Origin: Candidatus Competibacteraceae bacterium
Lineage (GTDB): Bacteria; Pseudomonadota; Gammaproteobacteria; Competibacterales; JAHEDQ01
DNA: 44,051 nucleotides
Assembly: GCA_024641125.1 (NCBI GenBank)
Contig: JAHEDQ010000010.1
Span: forward strand, 1-44,051
Reading direction: 5' to 3'
The position numbers and the translations under genes are program-made. The notes beneath the pieces were generated by a model. It had not been told where the DNA came from and made no database searches. It saw only the letters and a program-made list of their open reading frames with translations. Of this stretch, positions 7,973 through 15,540 are shown one piece after another; the stretch's first letter is position 1, and each line of letters starts with the position of its first letter.

Positions 7973-8808
7973 GGTTGAGTCTCCGAATGATCGATGGTTG
8001 TAACGGTTTCAGGCGGACGCCCGATGCGGGCTGCACGGATTCGCAGCCCGACGGGCGCCGTCTGAGGATCTCCGGTCTTATCAGGCAGTTGGCTGATGCG
8101 CGCGCGGGCGGGCGCCGCCGGTTCGGCACGAATGATCAAACCACGGGAACGCAGCCACCAGGCACCCCCCAAGAGCGGCAGCACCATAGCCACGGCCAGG
8201 GCAGCCTCCCATAACCTGCCGGTGGCAGCGGAGTCGCCCAGCAAAACCATGGCCGCAGCGAAGAGAAACGCCACCGGCCAGGAAATGGCCAGGAAAACGG
8301 GGAACGTGGTGCCCATGGATGCGGACGCATAGTTCTTGATTACCGTGGGCACTGCCGGCAACAGCCGTAACACCAGTATCCGAGCCGCCGGCGATTCCAG
8401 GGCGCCGCTGGCGAATCTTTGCTCGGTGACCTCGGCCAGCCGGCTGGACCAGCGTCGCATTGGACCCCGCGCGATCATAAAACTGAGGACTTGCATCGCC
8501 AGCACCGCCGCGGCCACACCGATCAATGCGACCTGCGTTCCGAACAGGACCCCACCCGCCAGATAGAAAGGCGCAGCAGGCAAGCCCAGGGTCGCGCCAA
8601 TGGCCAGCACCGAGAAGTAGGCCGGCGCGGGTAGGCTGCGTTTCCATTCCATGAGCTGGGACTCACTGATGTTCCACAACACTGCCAACCCCAACACGGA
8701 CAACGACGTCAGCGCCACCAGCACTCGGCGAGCGCGCACGAACGCCCAGGCTGCGCTCAGGTTTGCCTGGAATGCGGATACGGTCTTGACGTCGATCTGT
8801 GCCACCAA
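7969..8808 (-). CDS. VTT-domain (TVP38/TMEM64/DedA-like) membrane protein
   Basis: This 279-residue inner-membrane protein shows the VTT pattern. There is a first helix (VLVALTSLSVLGLAVLW), a re-entrant region with GLPAAPFYLAGGVLFGTQVALIG, then FMIARGPMRRW, and a conserved RLLPAVPTVIKNYASASMG block before further helices. A basic C-terminal tail of about 60 residues follows. Members of this family act in lipid scrambling or membrane homeostasis; a specific substrate is not inferable here. It is the first gene of the operon with DUF2333 and DUF4389 and divergent from psiE. Confidence 0.78.
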   Translation of the reverse strand: MVAQIDVKTVSAFQANLSAAWAFVRARRVLVALTSLSVLGLAVLWNISESQLMEWKRSLPAPAYFSVLAIGATLGLPAAPFYLAGGVLFGTQVALIGVAAAVLAMQVLSFMIARGPMRRWSSRLAEVTEQRFASGALESPAARILVLRLLPAVPTVIKNYASASMGTTFPVFLAISWPVAFLFAAAMVLLGDSAATGRLWEAALAVAMVLPLLGGAWWLRSRGLIIRAEPAAPARARISQLPDKTGDPQTAPVGLRIRAARIGRPPETVTTIDHSETQP

Positions 8809-8925
8809 ATATACGAAAAATAAAAGACGAATTTGATTTCGTGTTTAATTTGTCGCATATTGCCGTCAAGCCGTCAAGCCGGACTCACCGGGCACCGGTA
8901 AAGCTTTCACAACAAAGAGGCGTAG
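8809..8925. promoter_or_regulatory. AT-rich divergent promoter region between VTT gene and psiE
   Basis: This 117-bp gap is conspicuously AT-rich for the window (AAATATACGAAAAATAAAAG and TTGATTTCGTGTTTAATTTG) and separates two divergent genes, so it must hold both promoters. A direct repeat GCCGTCAA/GCCGTCAA occurs near 8870. No convincing PhoB box was found by eye. The psiE start is preceded by AGAGG. Confidence 0.45.
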
Positions 8926-9498
8926 ATGAACGATGTAGATCCGTCCCATCGAGGGGAAGACCACTCGCTGGATCCGGAACACGATGATGTGGTCGTGCGC
9001 GCCCTGAACCGAGTCACCCGATTTGCGGTCAGGGTGCTGGCGATACTGATGACAGTGTTAATCGTTCTCGGCGTGGCCGACGTGGTTTGGGTACTCTACA
9101 AAAAGTTGGTAGAGCCGCCACTGTACCTGCTCAGCATAAATGACATCCTGGCCACGTTCGGCGCCTTTCTCGCGGTGTTGATTGCGATCGAGATATTCAC
9201 CAACATCACCATGTATCTCAGCGACCGGGTGATTCACGTGAAGATCGTGATCGCGACCGCGCTGATGGCTGTTGCACGTAAAGTAATTGTGTTCGATTAC
9301 GACGTGCTGGGGTGGGAGTACGTGCTGGCCACCGGCCTTGTTGTGCTCGGCCTCGGGATCACTTACTGGCTGGTGGCGAATCACGAAGACGGTTTGGCCA
9401 GAGCCAATCACAAACCTCGCCGGGTACCGGAATCGGAATCCCGTCCGGCAGCGGGGTCAACGGCCGTCCGTACCCAACCGGCAAAAGAACCGGCCTGA
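8926..9498 (+). CDS. PsiE-family inner-membrane protein
   Basis: This 190-residue protein has four predicted membrane helices: VLAILMTVLIVLGVADVVWV, LATFGAFLAVLIAIEIFTNI, VIATALMAVARKVIV, and VLATGLVVLGLGITYWL. It carries the PsiE-type blocks EIFTNITMYLSD and ARKVIVFDYD. PsiE is named for phosphate-starvation induction in E. coli; its biochemical role is not known. A polar 35-residue C-terminal tail is unlike the short E. coli protein. A small regulator gene follows 33 bp downstream and is probably co-transcribed. Confidence 0.82.
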   Translation: MNDVDPSHRGEDHSLDPEHDDVVVRALNRVTRFAVRVLAILMTVLIVLGVADVVWVLYKKLVEPPLYLLSINDILATFGAFLAVLIAIEIFTNITMYLSDRVIHVKIVIATALMAVARKVIVFDYDVLGWEYVLATGLVVLGLGITYWLVANHEDGLARANHKPRRVPESESRPAAGSTAVRTQPAKEPA

Positions 9499-9531
9499 CC
9501 AGGCCCTGGAAACAGAAAGGGGGAACCGCGT

Positions 9532-9891
9532 ATGGATGATACCGACAAAGCCGGGCCGCCCACGTCCAGTGGGTACGTGGGCGGCTGGACCTTCCTGAGC
9601 AACCACACCCACGTGCTGGTCTGTTTGGCACGTGATCCGCGCATACGCCTGCGGGAGGTGGCGGCCCAGGTGGACATTACCGAGCGCGCCGTGCAACGCA
9701 TCATTTCCGAATTGGTGCGTGCGGGCGTCATTACCAGGCTTAAAAAAGGACGGGTAAACCGCTACCGCATTCATCGTGAGCAGCATTTACGCCACCCGAT
9801 CGAGGCCCACAGGTGCATCGGTGAGTTGCTGGACTCACTGGCTCCGGAGTCGGGGCCGGATGCGAAGCGTCTAACCGGGGCGGGTGGCTAG
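9532..9891 (+). CDS. Small winged helix-turn-helix transcriptional regulator
   Basis: This 119-residue protein has a MarR/ArsR-like winged helix: [23 protein letters not shown], then a recognition helix [16 protein letters not shown], then a wing ([16 protein letters not shown]). No ligand-binding domain follows, only a short helix and a polar tail. It lies 33 bp after psiE, so it may regulate that operon or answer the same signal. The TAG stop lies in the CTAG that directly abuts a family A repeat, so the C-terminal tail ([10 protein letters not shown]) could be partly accidental. The target is unknown. Confidence 0.75.
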   Translation: MDDTDKAGPPTSSGYVGGWTFLSNHTHVLVCLARDPRIRLREVAAQVDITERAVQRIISELVRAGVITRLKKGRVNRYRIHREQHLRHPIEAHRCIGELLDSLAPESGPDAKRLTGAGG

Positions 9892-10045
9892 GGAAAGCCC
9901 GATCTACTTGTGAACTTGGATCTTGGCACTGAAGTGTACAGCTTCATCGTCACAGATCTCGGCAAGAGAACAATTACTACCCACAATCTGCGCCTTGAAT
10001 CTGCACATTTTGGCTTCCAACCTGCCTCGCCCGGAATAATCAAAG
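9892..10045 (-). repeat. Repeat family A, copy 2 (degenerate)
   Basis: This is aligned in the same orientation as the 43.8 kb copy: GTGAACTTGGATCTTGGCAC, then CAGCTTCATCGTCACAGATCT, then CTTGAATCTGCACATTTTGG. The left end follows CTAG directly and has lost most of the CCTCTGAATTATT terminal repeat. The right end fades around CCCGGAATAATC. On the minus strand, 9904-10008 keeps a complete 34-codon frame (MCRFKAQIVGS... ending VHK, stop) of the same length as in copies 3 and 4. Confidence 0.72.
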
Positions 10046-10059
10046 ACGCCCTGAGTGTT

Positions 10060-10084
10060 GAAAACACCTCACTCGGGTGAGTGA
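10060..10084 (-). terminator. Possible intrinsic terminator after the nitrilase gene
   Basis: On the minus strand, CTCAC-CCGA-GTGAG forms a short stem overlapping the end of the nitrilase gene and is followed by GTGTTTTC, a modest T tract. The stem is only about 5-7 pairs, so efficiency would be limited. Confidence 0.35.
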
Positions 10085-10857
10085 ATGGCCGGTCGGTCGC
10101 GCAGTTTGTCCAGGTAAGGCAGAGTGCTGCGCGTAGCCTCGTTGTCTGCGAGGGCGATGTCGCTCATAACCCATTCGGCTTGATGGCCTCCCCGTGCCCG
10201 CGCAAAACCATCCGGACCCAGGATCATCGAGTTGCCGCAGTAAACCAGGTTCCCTTCGCCACCGCTGTAGTTGGCGTAAACCAGAAACAGGCCGTTCTCC
10301 AGTGCCCGCGCAGGGATCAACATGTGGGTCAAGTGTTCCCAGCGATTACACAAAGCCGTGGGGACGATCACCAGATCGCATCCCGCCGTTCGGCAAGCCC
10401 TCACGCTCTCAGGAAACTCCACGTCGAAACAGATCAAAATCCCGACGCGCACGCCATCGATTTCGCAGACGGTATAGCGATCACCGACATGGAATGTCGC
10501 CTCTTCATACTCACCGCTCATGTAAAGCTTGCGGTGATTGGCCCGGAGTATCCCCGCACGGTCGATGTAGCAGGCCGAATTATAGACCCGATCCCCGTCA
10601 CGCTCTGCGTAGCCATAGACAAGCCCCACGTCATGTTCCCGGGCTATCTTCGCGGCTGCACTATTGAACGGCCCATCGACCGCCTCGGCCAGTTCATGGG
10701 CAGTCCGAACGCCGATGTTGTAGCCGGTGGCGTAGAGTTCCGGACACACGATCAGGTCCGCTTGCCCCGCCACAGCGGCGACCTGTGAGCGCAATGACGC
10801 CAAACAGGCACTCGGATCGGCGCTTATGCTGTCGCACTGCTGGATGGCGATGCGCAT
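10069..10857 (-). CDS. Carbon-nitrogen hydrolase (nitrilase superfamily amidase)
   Basis: This is a 262-residue cytoplasmic amidase. The catalytic triad is visible: Glu40 in CPELYATGYN, Lys110 in HRKLYMSGEYE, and Cys143 in ILICFDVEFPE. The domain then continues with the usual IVPTAL and ARALENGLFLVYAN blocks, and the length equals that of single-domain nitrilases. The ATG shares a base with the stop of the M24 gene upstream (TGATG), indicating translational coupling. The two probably perform successive C-N bond hydrolyses on one compound. Candidates include N-carbamoyl amino acids, omega-amides or ureido acids, but the substrate cannot be fixed. Confidence 0.87.
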   Translation of the reverse strand: MRIAIQQCDSISADPSACLASLRSQVAAVAGQADLIVCPELYATGYNIGVRTAHELAEAVDGPFNSAAAKIAREHDVGLVYGYAERDGDRVYNSACYIDRAGILRANHRKLYMSGEYEEATFHVGDRYTVCEIDGVRVGILICFDVEFPESVRACRTAGCDLVIVPTALCNRWEHLTHMLIPARALENGLFLVYANYSGGEGNLVYCGNSMILGPDGFARARGGHQAEWVMSDIALADNEATRSTLPYLDKLRDRPAIHSPE

Positions 10858-12044
10858 CAGGCGACCAGAATCTCGCGGGGATAGTGGGTGATGTAATCGC
10901 AGCCGGTCTCGGTGACCACCACCGAGTCGCCGATGCGGCCCCCGCACTCGCCGTCTACCGAAATGCCGCCGTCCACCGCGAAGGTCATACCCGGTTTGAG
11001 CAGGGTCCGGTCGCCGGGCTTCAACTCCGGGGCCTCCAGGTAGGCCATCCCGATAGCCCGCCCGGTGCGATATCCGGTGCTGTAGCCGTGTTCAGCATAG
11101 ACCGCATCGGCAGCCACGGCCACCTGTTCGGCCCGGACACCAGGGCGAATCGCGTCAATCGCAGCTTGCTGAGCGTCGATGGCGACCTGCTGGACAAGCC
11201 GGGCCCGCTCGGTCGCGTGCTGGACAAAAAACATGCGGTCAAATCCCAGCTTGTAGAGCTTGAACTGGGCCATATTGCAGAAACAGAAATAGACCGGGTC
11301 CCCGGCAGCGTAGCGTTTTACGCTGGCGCGCCGATGCACCATCGACGTATCGTGACCGCTCTGCAGTATCTGCAGGTTATGGATCATGGGCGAGACAAAC
11401 GCCTCCCAACCTTTGTCGGTGAGAAAACCGGCCGCACTGCGCGTGCCCGCGTTAATCACCGCCAACGCCGACTCGTACTCCGGCACACCCGCCGCCAGGG
11501 ATTCGTGGGCCGCCCGCATCATTGCGCCCGCGATCACACCGGCTTGTTTCATCACCTCGATTTCTTCCGGCGACTTGATCATGCGCATGCCGCCAATCAA
11601 CTCACCCACGTCACAGGTATCCAGGCCGGCTTGATCGAAAAAGCTGCGCACCATGGCCGGGACCTGACGCGCTTCGACCCCGAGACGACCTGCACCGACT
11701 CTTGTCAACGCGTCGCCCAGCACCGCCGACCACACCGCTGCGCCGGCATCCTCCCAGGTCCGGACATCCTGAACCCAGGTCATGGCGCTCACCATCTCGC
11801 TTTCCATCAGCGGGGTGATCACCACCGGATCGGCATCTGCGAACACCAGCAAAAAAGTCGGCCGGCCGAACTCAATGCCGAGATAACCCCAGAAACCCGC
11901 GAAGTAGGCAATGCTGCTTTCGTCGGTGAGCAACGCCGCGGCCATATCGTTATCGGCCAACAGGGTGCGCAACCGGTCGGTCCGCAAGCGGGCTTGATCA
12001 AGCATGGTAGGAATCCGATCTGCTGTCCCGGAAAGCGCCGACAT
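10857..12044 (-). CDS. M24-fold protein, creatinase/aminopeptidase P-like, metal site degenerate
   Basis: This 395-residue protein has an N-terminal creatinase domain (about 15-150) and a pita-bread M24 domain (about 155-390). It starts at an ATG preceded by GAGG; other in-frame ATGs at 12071 and 12005 are less well placed. The five metal ligands of M24 peptidases are mostly missing. The first Asp region reads YFCFCNMAQ, the His region TGYRTGRAIGM, the first Glu region FAVDGGI, and the last Glu region GGRIGDS; only an Asp in GFDRMFF is kept. Known metal-free members include creatinase, so an amidinohydrolase- or amidohydrolase-type reaction is more likely than proline peptidase activity. Coupling to a nitrilase supports small-molecule C-N hydrolysis. 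Confidence 0.8.
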   Translation of the reverse strand: MSALSGTADRIPTMLDQARLRTDRLRTLLADNDMAAALLTDESSIAYFAGFWGYLGIEFGRPTFLLVFADADPVVITPLMESEMVSAMTWVQDVRTWEDAGAAVWSAVLGDALTRVGAGRLGVEARQVPAMVRSFFDQAGLDTCDVGELIGGMRMIKSPEEIEVMKQAGVIAGAMMRAAHESLAAGVPEYESALAVINAGTRSAAGFLTDKGWEAFVSPMIHNLQILQSGHDTSMVHRRASVKRYAAGDPVYFCFCNMAQFKLYKLGFDRMFFVQHATERARLVQQVAIDAQQAAIDAIRPGVRAEQVAVAADAVYAEHGYSTGYRTGRAIGMAYLEAPELKPGDRTLLKPGMTFAVDGGISVDGECGGRIGDSVVVTETGCDYITHYPREILVA

Positions 12045-12050
12045 GGGCTT

Positions 12051-12150
12051 CCTCAACAAGGTCTGACCCATTGATTCGAATCGCGTTTTGCCCCTCAAGG
12101 GAGCAGATGCCAAGCCACCGGCGCGATCGCAGCAATTGATCACCTCTCTT
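12051..12150 (+). repeat. Repeat family C, copy 1 (about 100 bp)
   Basis: This starts AACAAGGTCTGACCCATTGA and runs through CGAATCGCGTTTTGCC, CTCAAGGGAGCAGATGCC and CCACCGGCGCGATCGCAGC to GATCACCTCTCTT. It aligns end to end with copies at 13632-13738 and 19285-19394 (the last inverted). It occupies the leader of the M24 gene, so it is part of that promoter region. Confidence 0.55.
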
Positions 12151-12237
12151 GACCGCACTCTAACCGAGAACTATCGACCGACGGTAGCGCCGCTTCGGCT
12201 GCATTCCACGGGTGATCGGACCCACCGTTCCAGCGGA

Positions 12238-13044
12238 TCAGCCCTGCAGCAGGCTCTCAGTCCCCTGCCAAGCGAGGCGCGCCGCCAGTAGCAGCAAAAA
12301 CGCATTCAGGATCGATTTGAAATAACGATGGCCCATACGCACCAAAAGATGCCGGCCCACCACGGTCCCGACGAATCCGCTGGCGACCATGGCAACAATG
12401 AGCGGCAGATAAGACGCAAACGCAAAGCCCAGCAACCCAAGTACGAGAATCTTCAAGCTATGCTGCAGCGTCATCAGCGCAGCCTGGGTCGCCACGTGTC
12501 GGACGGGGGTCAAGCGCATCGAGGCCACGACGGCCGCCACGAAAGGCCCGGTGGCCCCAAACAACATGGTCAGGAAACTGGAGGCAGCGCCCGCGGCGAG
12601 CAAATGCCGGCGACCAAGAGTGGGCGTGCTGCCGAATACCGCCCACACAATAAAACCCGCAATCGCAAACTGAATCAGCCAGGGGGGCAACCGCAGGAAC
12701 AGCACACCGCCCAAGCTGGCGCCCAGTAAGCTGCCCAACAGGAATGGCGGCACACTGGTCCGTTCAACGTCCTTCACCATGAGCAGAAGACGCCCGACGT
12801 TGGAACCGATCTGGACTGCCCCATGAACGGGAATCAACACCGCCGGCGGCAAAACCACGGCCAGAACCGCCAGCAACATCACCCCGCCGCCGATGCCAAA
12901 CGCCGCCGTGATGAACGAGGTCAACATGCTGGTCGCAACCAACGCCAGTGCGGCCCCGTTTTCCATGCCGGGTGCCGCGACCGCCTCAAGCACCAGTCCG
13001 GCCCAAACGACGAACGCCGGTAAATACGCCCCGAGCAAGCACAC
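12238..13044 (-). CDS. TauE/SafE family anion exporter
   Basis: This 268-residue inner-membrane protein has about eight helices in two related halves. The first half contains ALALVATSMLTSFITAAFGIGGGVMLLA and IPVHGAVQIGSNVGRLLL, and the second LTMLFGATGPFVAAVVASM and TQAALMTLQHSLKI; both are TauE/SafE (DUF81) hallmarks. Members export or import organosulfonates, sulfite or carboxylates. The frame opens with GTG at 13044 without a clear ribosome site; an ATG at 12966 is an alternative that would remove a hydrophobic N-terminal segment. It begins 27 bp after a small exported protein gene and may be in its operon. Confidence 0.85.
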   Translation of the reverse strand: MCLLGAYLPAFVVWAGLVLEAVAAPGMENGAALALVATSMLTSFITAAFGIGGGVMLLAVLAVVLPPAVLIPVHGAVQIGSNVGRLLLMVKDVERTSVPPFLLGSLLGASLGGVLFLRLPPWLIQFAIAGFIVWAVFGSTPTLGRRHLLAAGAASSFLTMLFGATGPFVAAVVASMRLTPVRHVATQAALMTLQHSLKILVLGLLGFAFASYLPLIVAMVASGFVGTVVGRHLLVRMGHRYFKSILNAFLLLLAARLAWQGTESLLQG

Positions 13045-13071
13045 AGTTGACCGGTGCCTGTTGCAGGGTGT

Positions 13072-13584
13072 TCAGTGTGCGGCGGCGCAGTAAGGCGCGG
13101 TCGACCGGCCGTCAAGGCAGGCGTCCAGCTCCGCGACCAACCCGATGGTCTCGGAGGTTTCACAACCCAGCCGTGCGGCGGGCTCGCTTATGTCCGCCTT
13201 CGCCTTGCCCACATCGGTGCATTTCTGCGCGACGTAGCCCACCCACTGGGCCAGGAGCTCAATCAAGCTGCGCTTCCCATCGTCCGAAACCCGATCCGAA
13301 ACAGACACGAAAGTGTCCTGCATCCGCCTGCCCCAAGCTTGGCGCAGGTCTGTCAGGCAACTCACGTGTTCGCTGGAGCCGACGGTGTCCGTCTGACAGG
13401 GCTGAAACATCAAGGTCCGGCATTGATCCCAGGTCGTCTGTACCTCCATGCGCGCCACACAATCCAGAACCATGTCCTGTTGGGCGACAACATCATTGCC
13501 CGCTGCCGTCGCGTGCGACGAAGCAACAAATACCGCAGCCAGCAGCATCAAACGCGCATGTAAACAACCGGGTTTCATCATCAT
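13072..13584 (-). CDS. Small exported Cys-rich protein of unknown function
   Basis: This 170-residue protein has a signal peptide (MMMKPGCLHARLMLLAAVFVASSHATAAG). The mature domain has many spaced cysteines (DCVARM, DQCRTLMFQPC, SCLTDL, QKCTDVG, LGCETSE, DACLDG, PYCAAAH), suggesting several disulphides in the periplasm. The pattern vaguely recalls LprI/DUF1311 lysozyme-inhibitor-like proteins, but this is not secure. The start is the first of three consecutive ATG codons, preceded by GGGGGGCAG. It lies between the channel-like gene and the TauE exporter on the same strand. Confidence 0.65.
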   Translation of the reverse strand: MMMKPGCLHARLMLLAAVFVASSHATAAGNDVVAQQDMVLDCVARMEVQTTWDQCRTLMFQPCQTDTVGSSEHVSCLTDLRQAWGRRMQDTFVSVSDRVSDDGKRSLIELLAQWVGYVAQKCTDVGKAKADISEPAARLGCETSETIGLVAELDACLDGRSTAPYCAAAH

Positions 13585-13631
13585 CCAACTGCCCCCCGTG
13601 ACATCAGTGACACATTTCGACTCCGAGGCAT

Positions 13632-13738
13632 GAAGGAAGGTCTGGTCAATTGGTACGAATCGCGTTTTGCTCCACAAGGGCGGAGATGCGAGGCTCGTTA
13701 CTGCCGCCCGGCGCTGCCCCGAGTCGATTGAGGATTTC
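13632..13738 (+). repeat. Repeat family C, copy 2, overlapping the end of a gene
   Basis: GGAAGGTCTGGTCAATTGGT, then CGAATCGCGTTTTGCTCC, then GGCGGAGATGCGAG, then CCGCCCGGCGCTGCCCC and GATTGAGGATTTCC align with the other two copies at nearly equal length. The right two-thirds lie inside the last ~30 codons of the channel-like gene, including its stop. The matching ends suggest the repeat contributes the C-terminal coding sequence. Confidence 0.5.
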
Positions 13739-14410
13739 CTGCACAATCAGCTGATCTCCAAAAACCACATCCGGTGCGCCCGCATGGAGCAACCACGGTT
13801 TGCCTGATTCGGAAACGCCGTAGATCCGGAGTTTGGCATTGCGCATGCGCACCATAAGTACACAGGCAAGGGGGCGACCCGGGTCCGGTATGGTGACCAC
13901 CATGGCATGGGCGTGTTCAGTATGGACCTGCTGCAGCACCTCGTCCTCACCGATTGACCCCTGAACGGTGAAATAGCCAAGGTTCGACGCCGCCGAGGCC
14001 ACATCGGGATCTCGATCGACCACCACCACAATGGTGTGGCCGCTCAGGCCCGAGATGCTCTTCTGCATACGCCTGTTCTCCCGATAGACCCGAACTTCCG
14101 CGTTCAACAGGTTTCCAGTCATCACGGTTAGGGCGTAACCCGCGGTTCCGACCAGGGTCAACATTGCCACAATCATGAACGCCCTTTGCGGGTTGTTGAG
14201 CGCACTCAGGGAGCCCAGGGTCGAAATGGTGTTAGCCGAATTCCACAGCGCGTCGAGTAGTCTGACTTCGCGGGTTTTTCCGGGTGTATCGAGTTGATAC
14301 AGACCGGAGGCGCACGACGCGACGGTGGCAACGAACAACGCCGCAGTGCCCCGCATGGTACGCCGCCACTGGCGATATCTTGCCTCACCGAGCTGAGACT
14401 GCCCCCCCAA
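13646..14410 (-). CDS. Divergent ion-channel/RCK (TrkA-N-like) protein, key motifs missing
   Basis: The protein is up to 254 residues (TTG start at 14410; an ATG at 14356 is possible). The layout is that of a two-helix K+ channel with a C-terminal RCK domain: helix GTAALFVATVASCASGLY, a pore-like stretch (WNSANTISTLGSLSALNN), helix AFMIVAMLTLVGTAGYALTV, then a Rossmann-like region (HTIVVVVDRDPDVASAASNLG, GSIGEDEVLQQVHTEHAHAMVV). Two hallmarks are absent. The filter TxGYGD is STLGSLSAL, and the RCK GxGxxG strand-helix is deleted, with LSGH joined directly to TIVVVVDRD. It may be a non-conducting sensor or a decaying gene that keeps an open frame. The last ~30 codons overlap repeat family C. 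Confidence 0.6.
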   Translation of the reverse strand: MGGQSQLGEARYRQWRRTMRGTAALFVATVASCASGLYQLDTPGKTREVRLLDALWNSANTISTLGSLSALNNPQRAFMIVAMLTLVGTAGYALTVMTGNLLNAEVRVYRENRRMQKSISGLSGHTIVVVVDRDPDVASAASNLGYFTVQGSIGEDEVLQQVHTEHAHAMVVTIPDPGRPLACVLMVRMRNAKLRIYGVSESGKPWLLHAGAPDVVFGDQLIVQEILNRLGAAPGGSNEPRISALVEQNAIRTN

Positions 14411-14600
14411 CCTGGTACGGCGGCATACAACACGCCCTCAACTCACAAAAAGGTCATTCAACTCTGGGCATTGCGAAGAATTACGCCGGGCAGCGCAGTC
14501 CAGCCCCGGGGACAACGGGCAGACGATGCCAAACCTCCGACCTGAAGTCGAGAGCAAAGCGGGGCGCGCACAGCGGGAACGGCTCCATCGGACGGTATGC

Positions 14601-15284
14601 CTACCTCCAGTTCAGGTGCAGCCGCGGTTTCTCGAGCTTACGCGCACGCTGTCTGAGTTTCTCCGTGCGACGGTAGAGCGCCGGGATTTTGAACTCGTGG
14701 GTTTCGGCAAACACATCGCCAACGCGGTTCGCCACCGGGGCGTCCAGCAGTCGCTCAAGAACCGGAACCTCCGCCCCTTCGATATCGATCTTTATGAGCT
14801 GGATGTCCCGGTCCAATTGTTCCATGAACGCAACGATGTCGATGGCCTCGACCTGAAAACCGTTGTGTTCATCGATATTCGCCTTGGCGCTGAATAGCGA
14901 ACTGCCCTGTGAGTGCGCCATTGGGTCCTGCTCGTAGCCATGACGCCGATACAGGGTGACCGACCCATCCTCGGTCGAGGCGGCCGCTTGAATGATCCGC
15001 ACATTGGTCAAGTGCTTTGTGTTTTGCTTCAGCAAGCCAAAAGCATACGGGTCCGGCTCGAACGCAATAACCTGCCCGGCTCGTTCTGCCAGAATGGAGG
15101 TGTACTCACCGACGTTCGCACCCAGATCCAGAACCAGCGATGTGTCCTTCAATTGATCCAGCACGGCTTCAAACTGGTGACCGACGCCTTCGGTCAAGTG
15201 CCTGTAGTACCGTTTCTTGTGCTTGCGCCCGAGGTCTCCGGGTAGCTGGGAAAAGACCCAGTTGCCGAATTGCTTGATACTCAT
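14601..15284 (-). CDS. FkbM family SAM-dependent methyltransferase
   Basis: This 227-residue methyltransferase has SAM motif I LVLDLGANVGEYTSILA, an acidic residue at the end of the second strand (VIAFEPDPYAF), and the FkbM-specific block LIKIDIEGAEVPVLE. The family usually O-methylates sugars or polyketides. Nothing adjacent is an obvious partner; the glycan genes at 36-41 kb are far away. The start ATG has a weak GAGCGA upstream. The region 14430-14600 before the channel-like gene contains no recognisable gene. Confidence 0.85.
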   Translation of the reverse strand: MSIKQFGNWVFSQLPGDLGRKHKKRYYRHLTEGVGHQFEAVLDQLKDTSLVLDLGANVGEYTSILAERAGQVIAFEPDPYAFGLLKQNTKHLTNVRIIQAAASTEDGSVTLYRRHGYEQDPMAHSQGSSLFSAKANIDEHNGFQVEAIDIVAFMEQLDRDIQLIKIDIEGAEVPVLERLLDAPVANRVGDVFAETHEFKIPALYRRTEKLRQRARKLEKPRLHLNWR

Positions 15285-15540
15285 CGTTCGCTCATGGATT
15301 ACGTTTGGTTGGCATGCGATCCTCGGCCCAAGTTCGGACGAGTCACAATCTGCGCTGAGCTGCGGTGCTATGCAAACAGAACCTGTGATTTATTGGTGAA
15401 CCTGCATCTGGTGTGCTGTCCCGCAAGTTCGTTGCATTTCAGCGGGGCGAGGAGCGCCCAGGCGCTAGGCGGGCGGGCGCAGGACTGGCCGTCGCCAATT
15501 CACAGCTTCATCATTGCAAATCGCGAATTTTGGAGGACGA
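15285..15540. other. Intergenic region with fragments of repeat families B and A
   Basis: At 15411, GTGTGCTGTCCCGCAAGTTC followed by GTTGCATTTCAGCG matches the left arm of the hairpin at 19011 with one change. At 15501, CACAGCTTCATCATTGCAAA is an exact match to the interior of family A copy 4 (43.8 kb). It therefore holds truncated pieces of two repeat families directly upstream of a small membrane-protein gene, which it may supply with a promoter. Confidence 0.55.

Noticed and set aside
8809-8925. Pho box upstream of psiE
   Set aside because: No two adjacent CTGTCAT-like 7-mers with proper spacing could be found by eye; only a short GCCGTCAA direct repeat is present.
10785-12074. 429-codon open frame on the plus strand
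   Set aside because: It is the antisense of the M24 gene. The translation is His/Gly/Arg-rich without motifs, while the minus frame has a recognisable fold.
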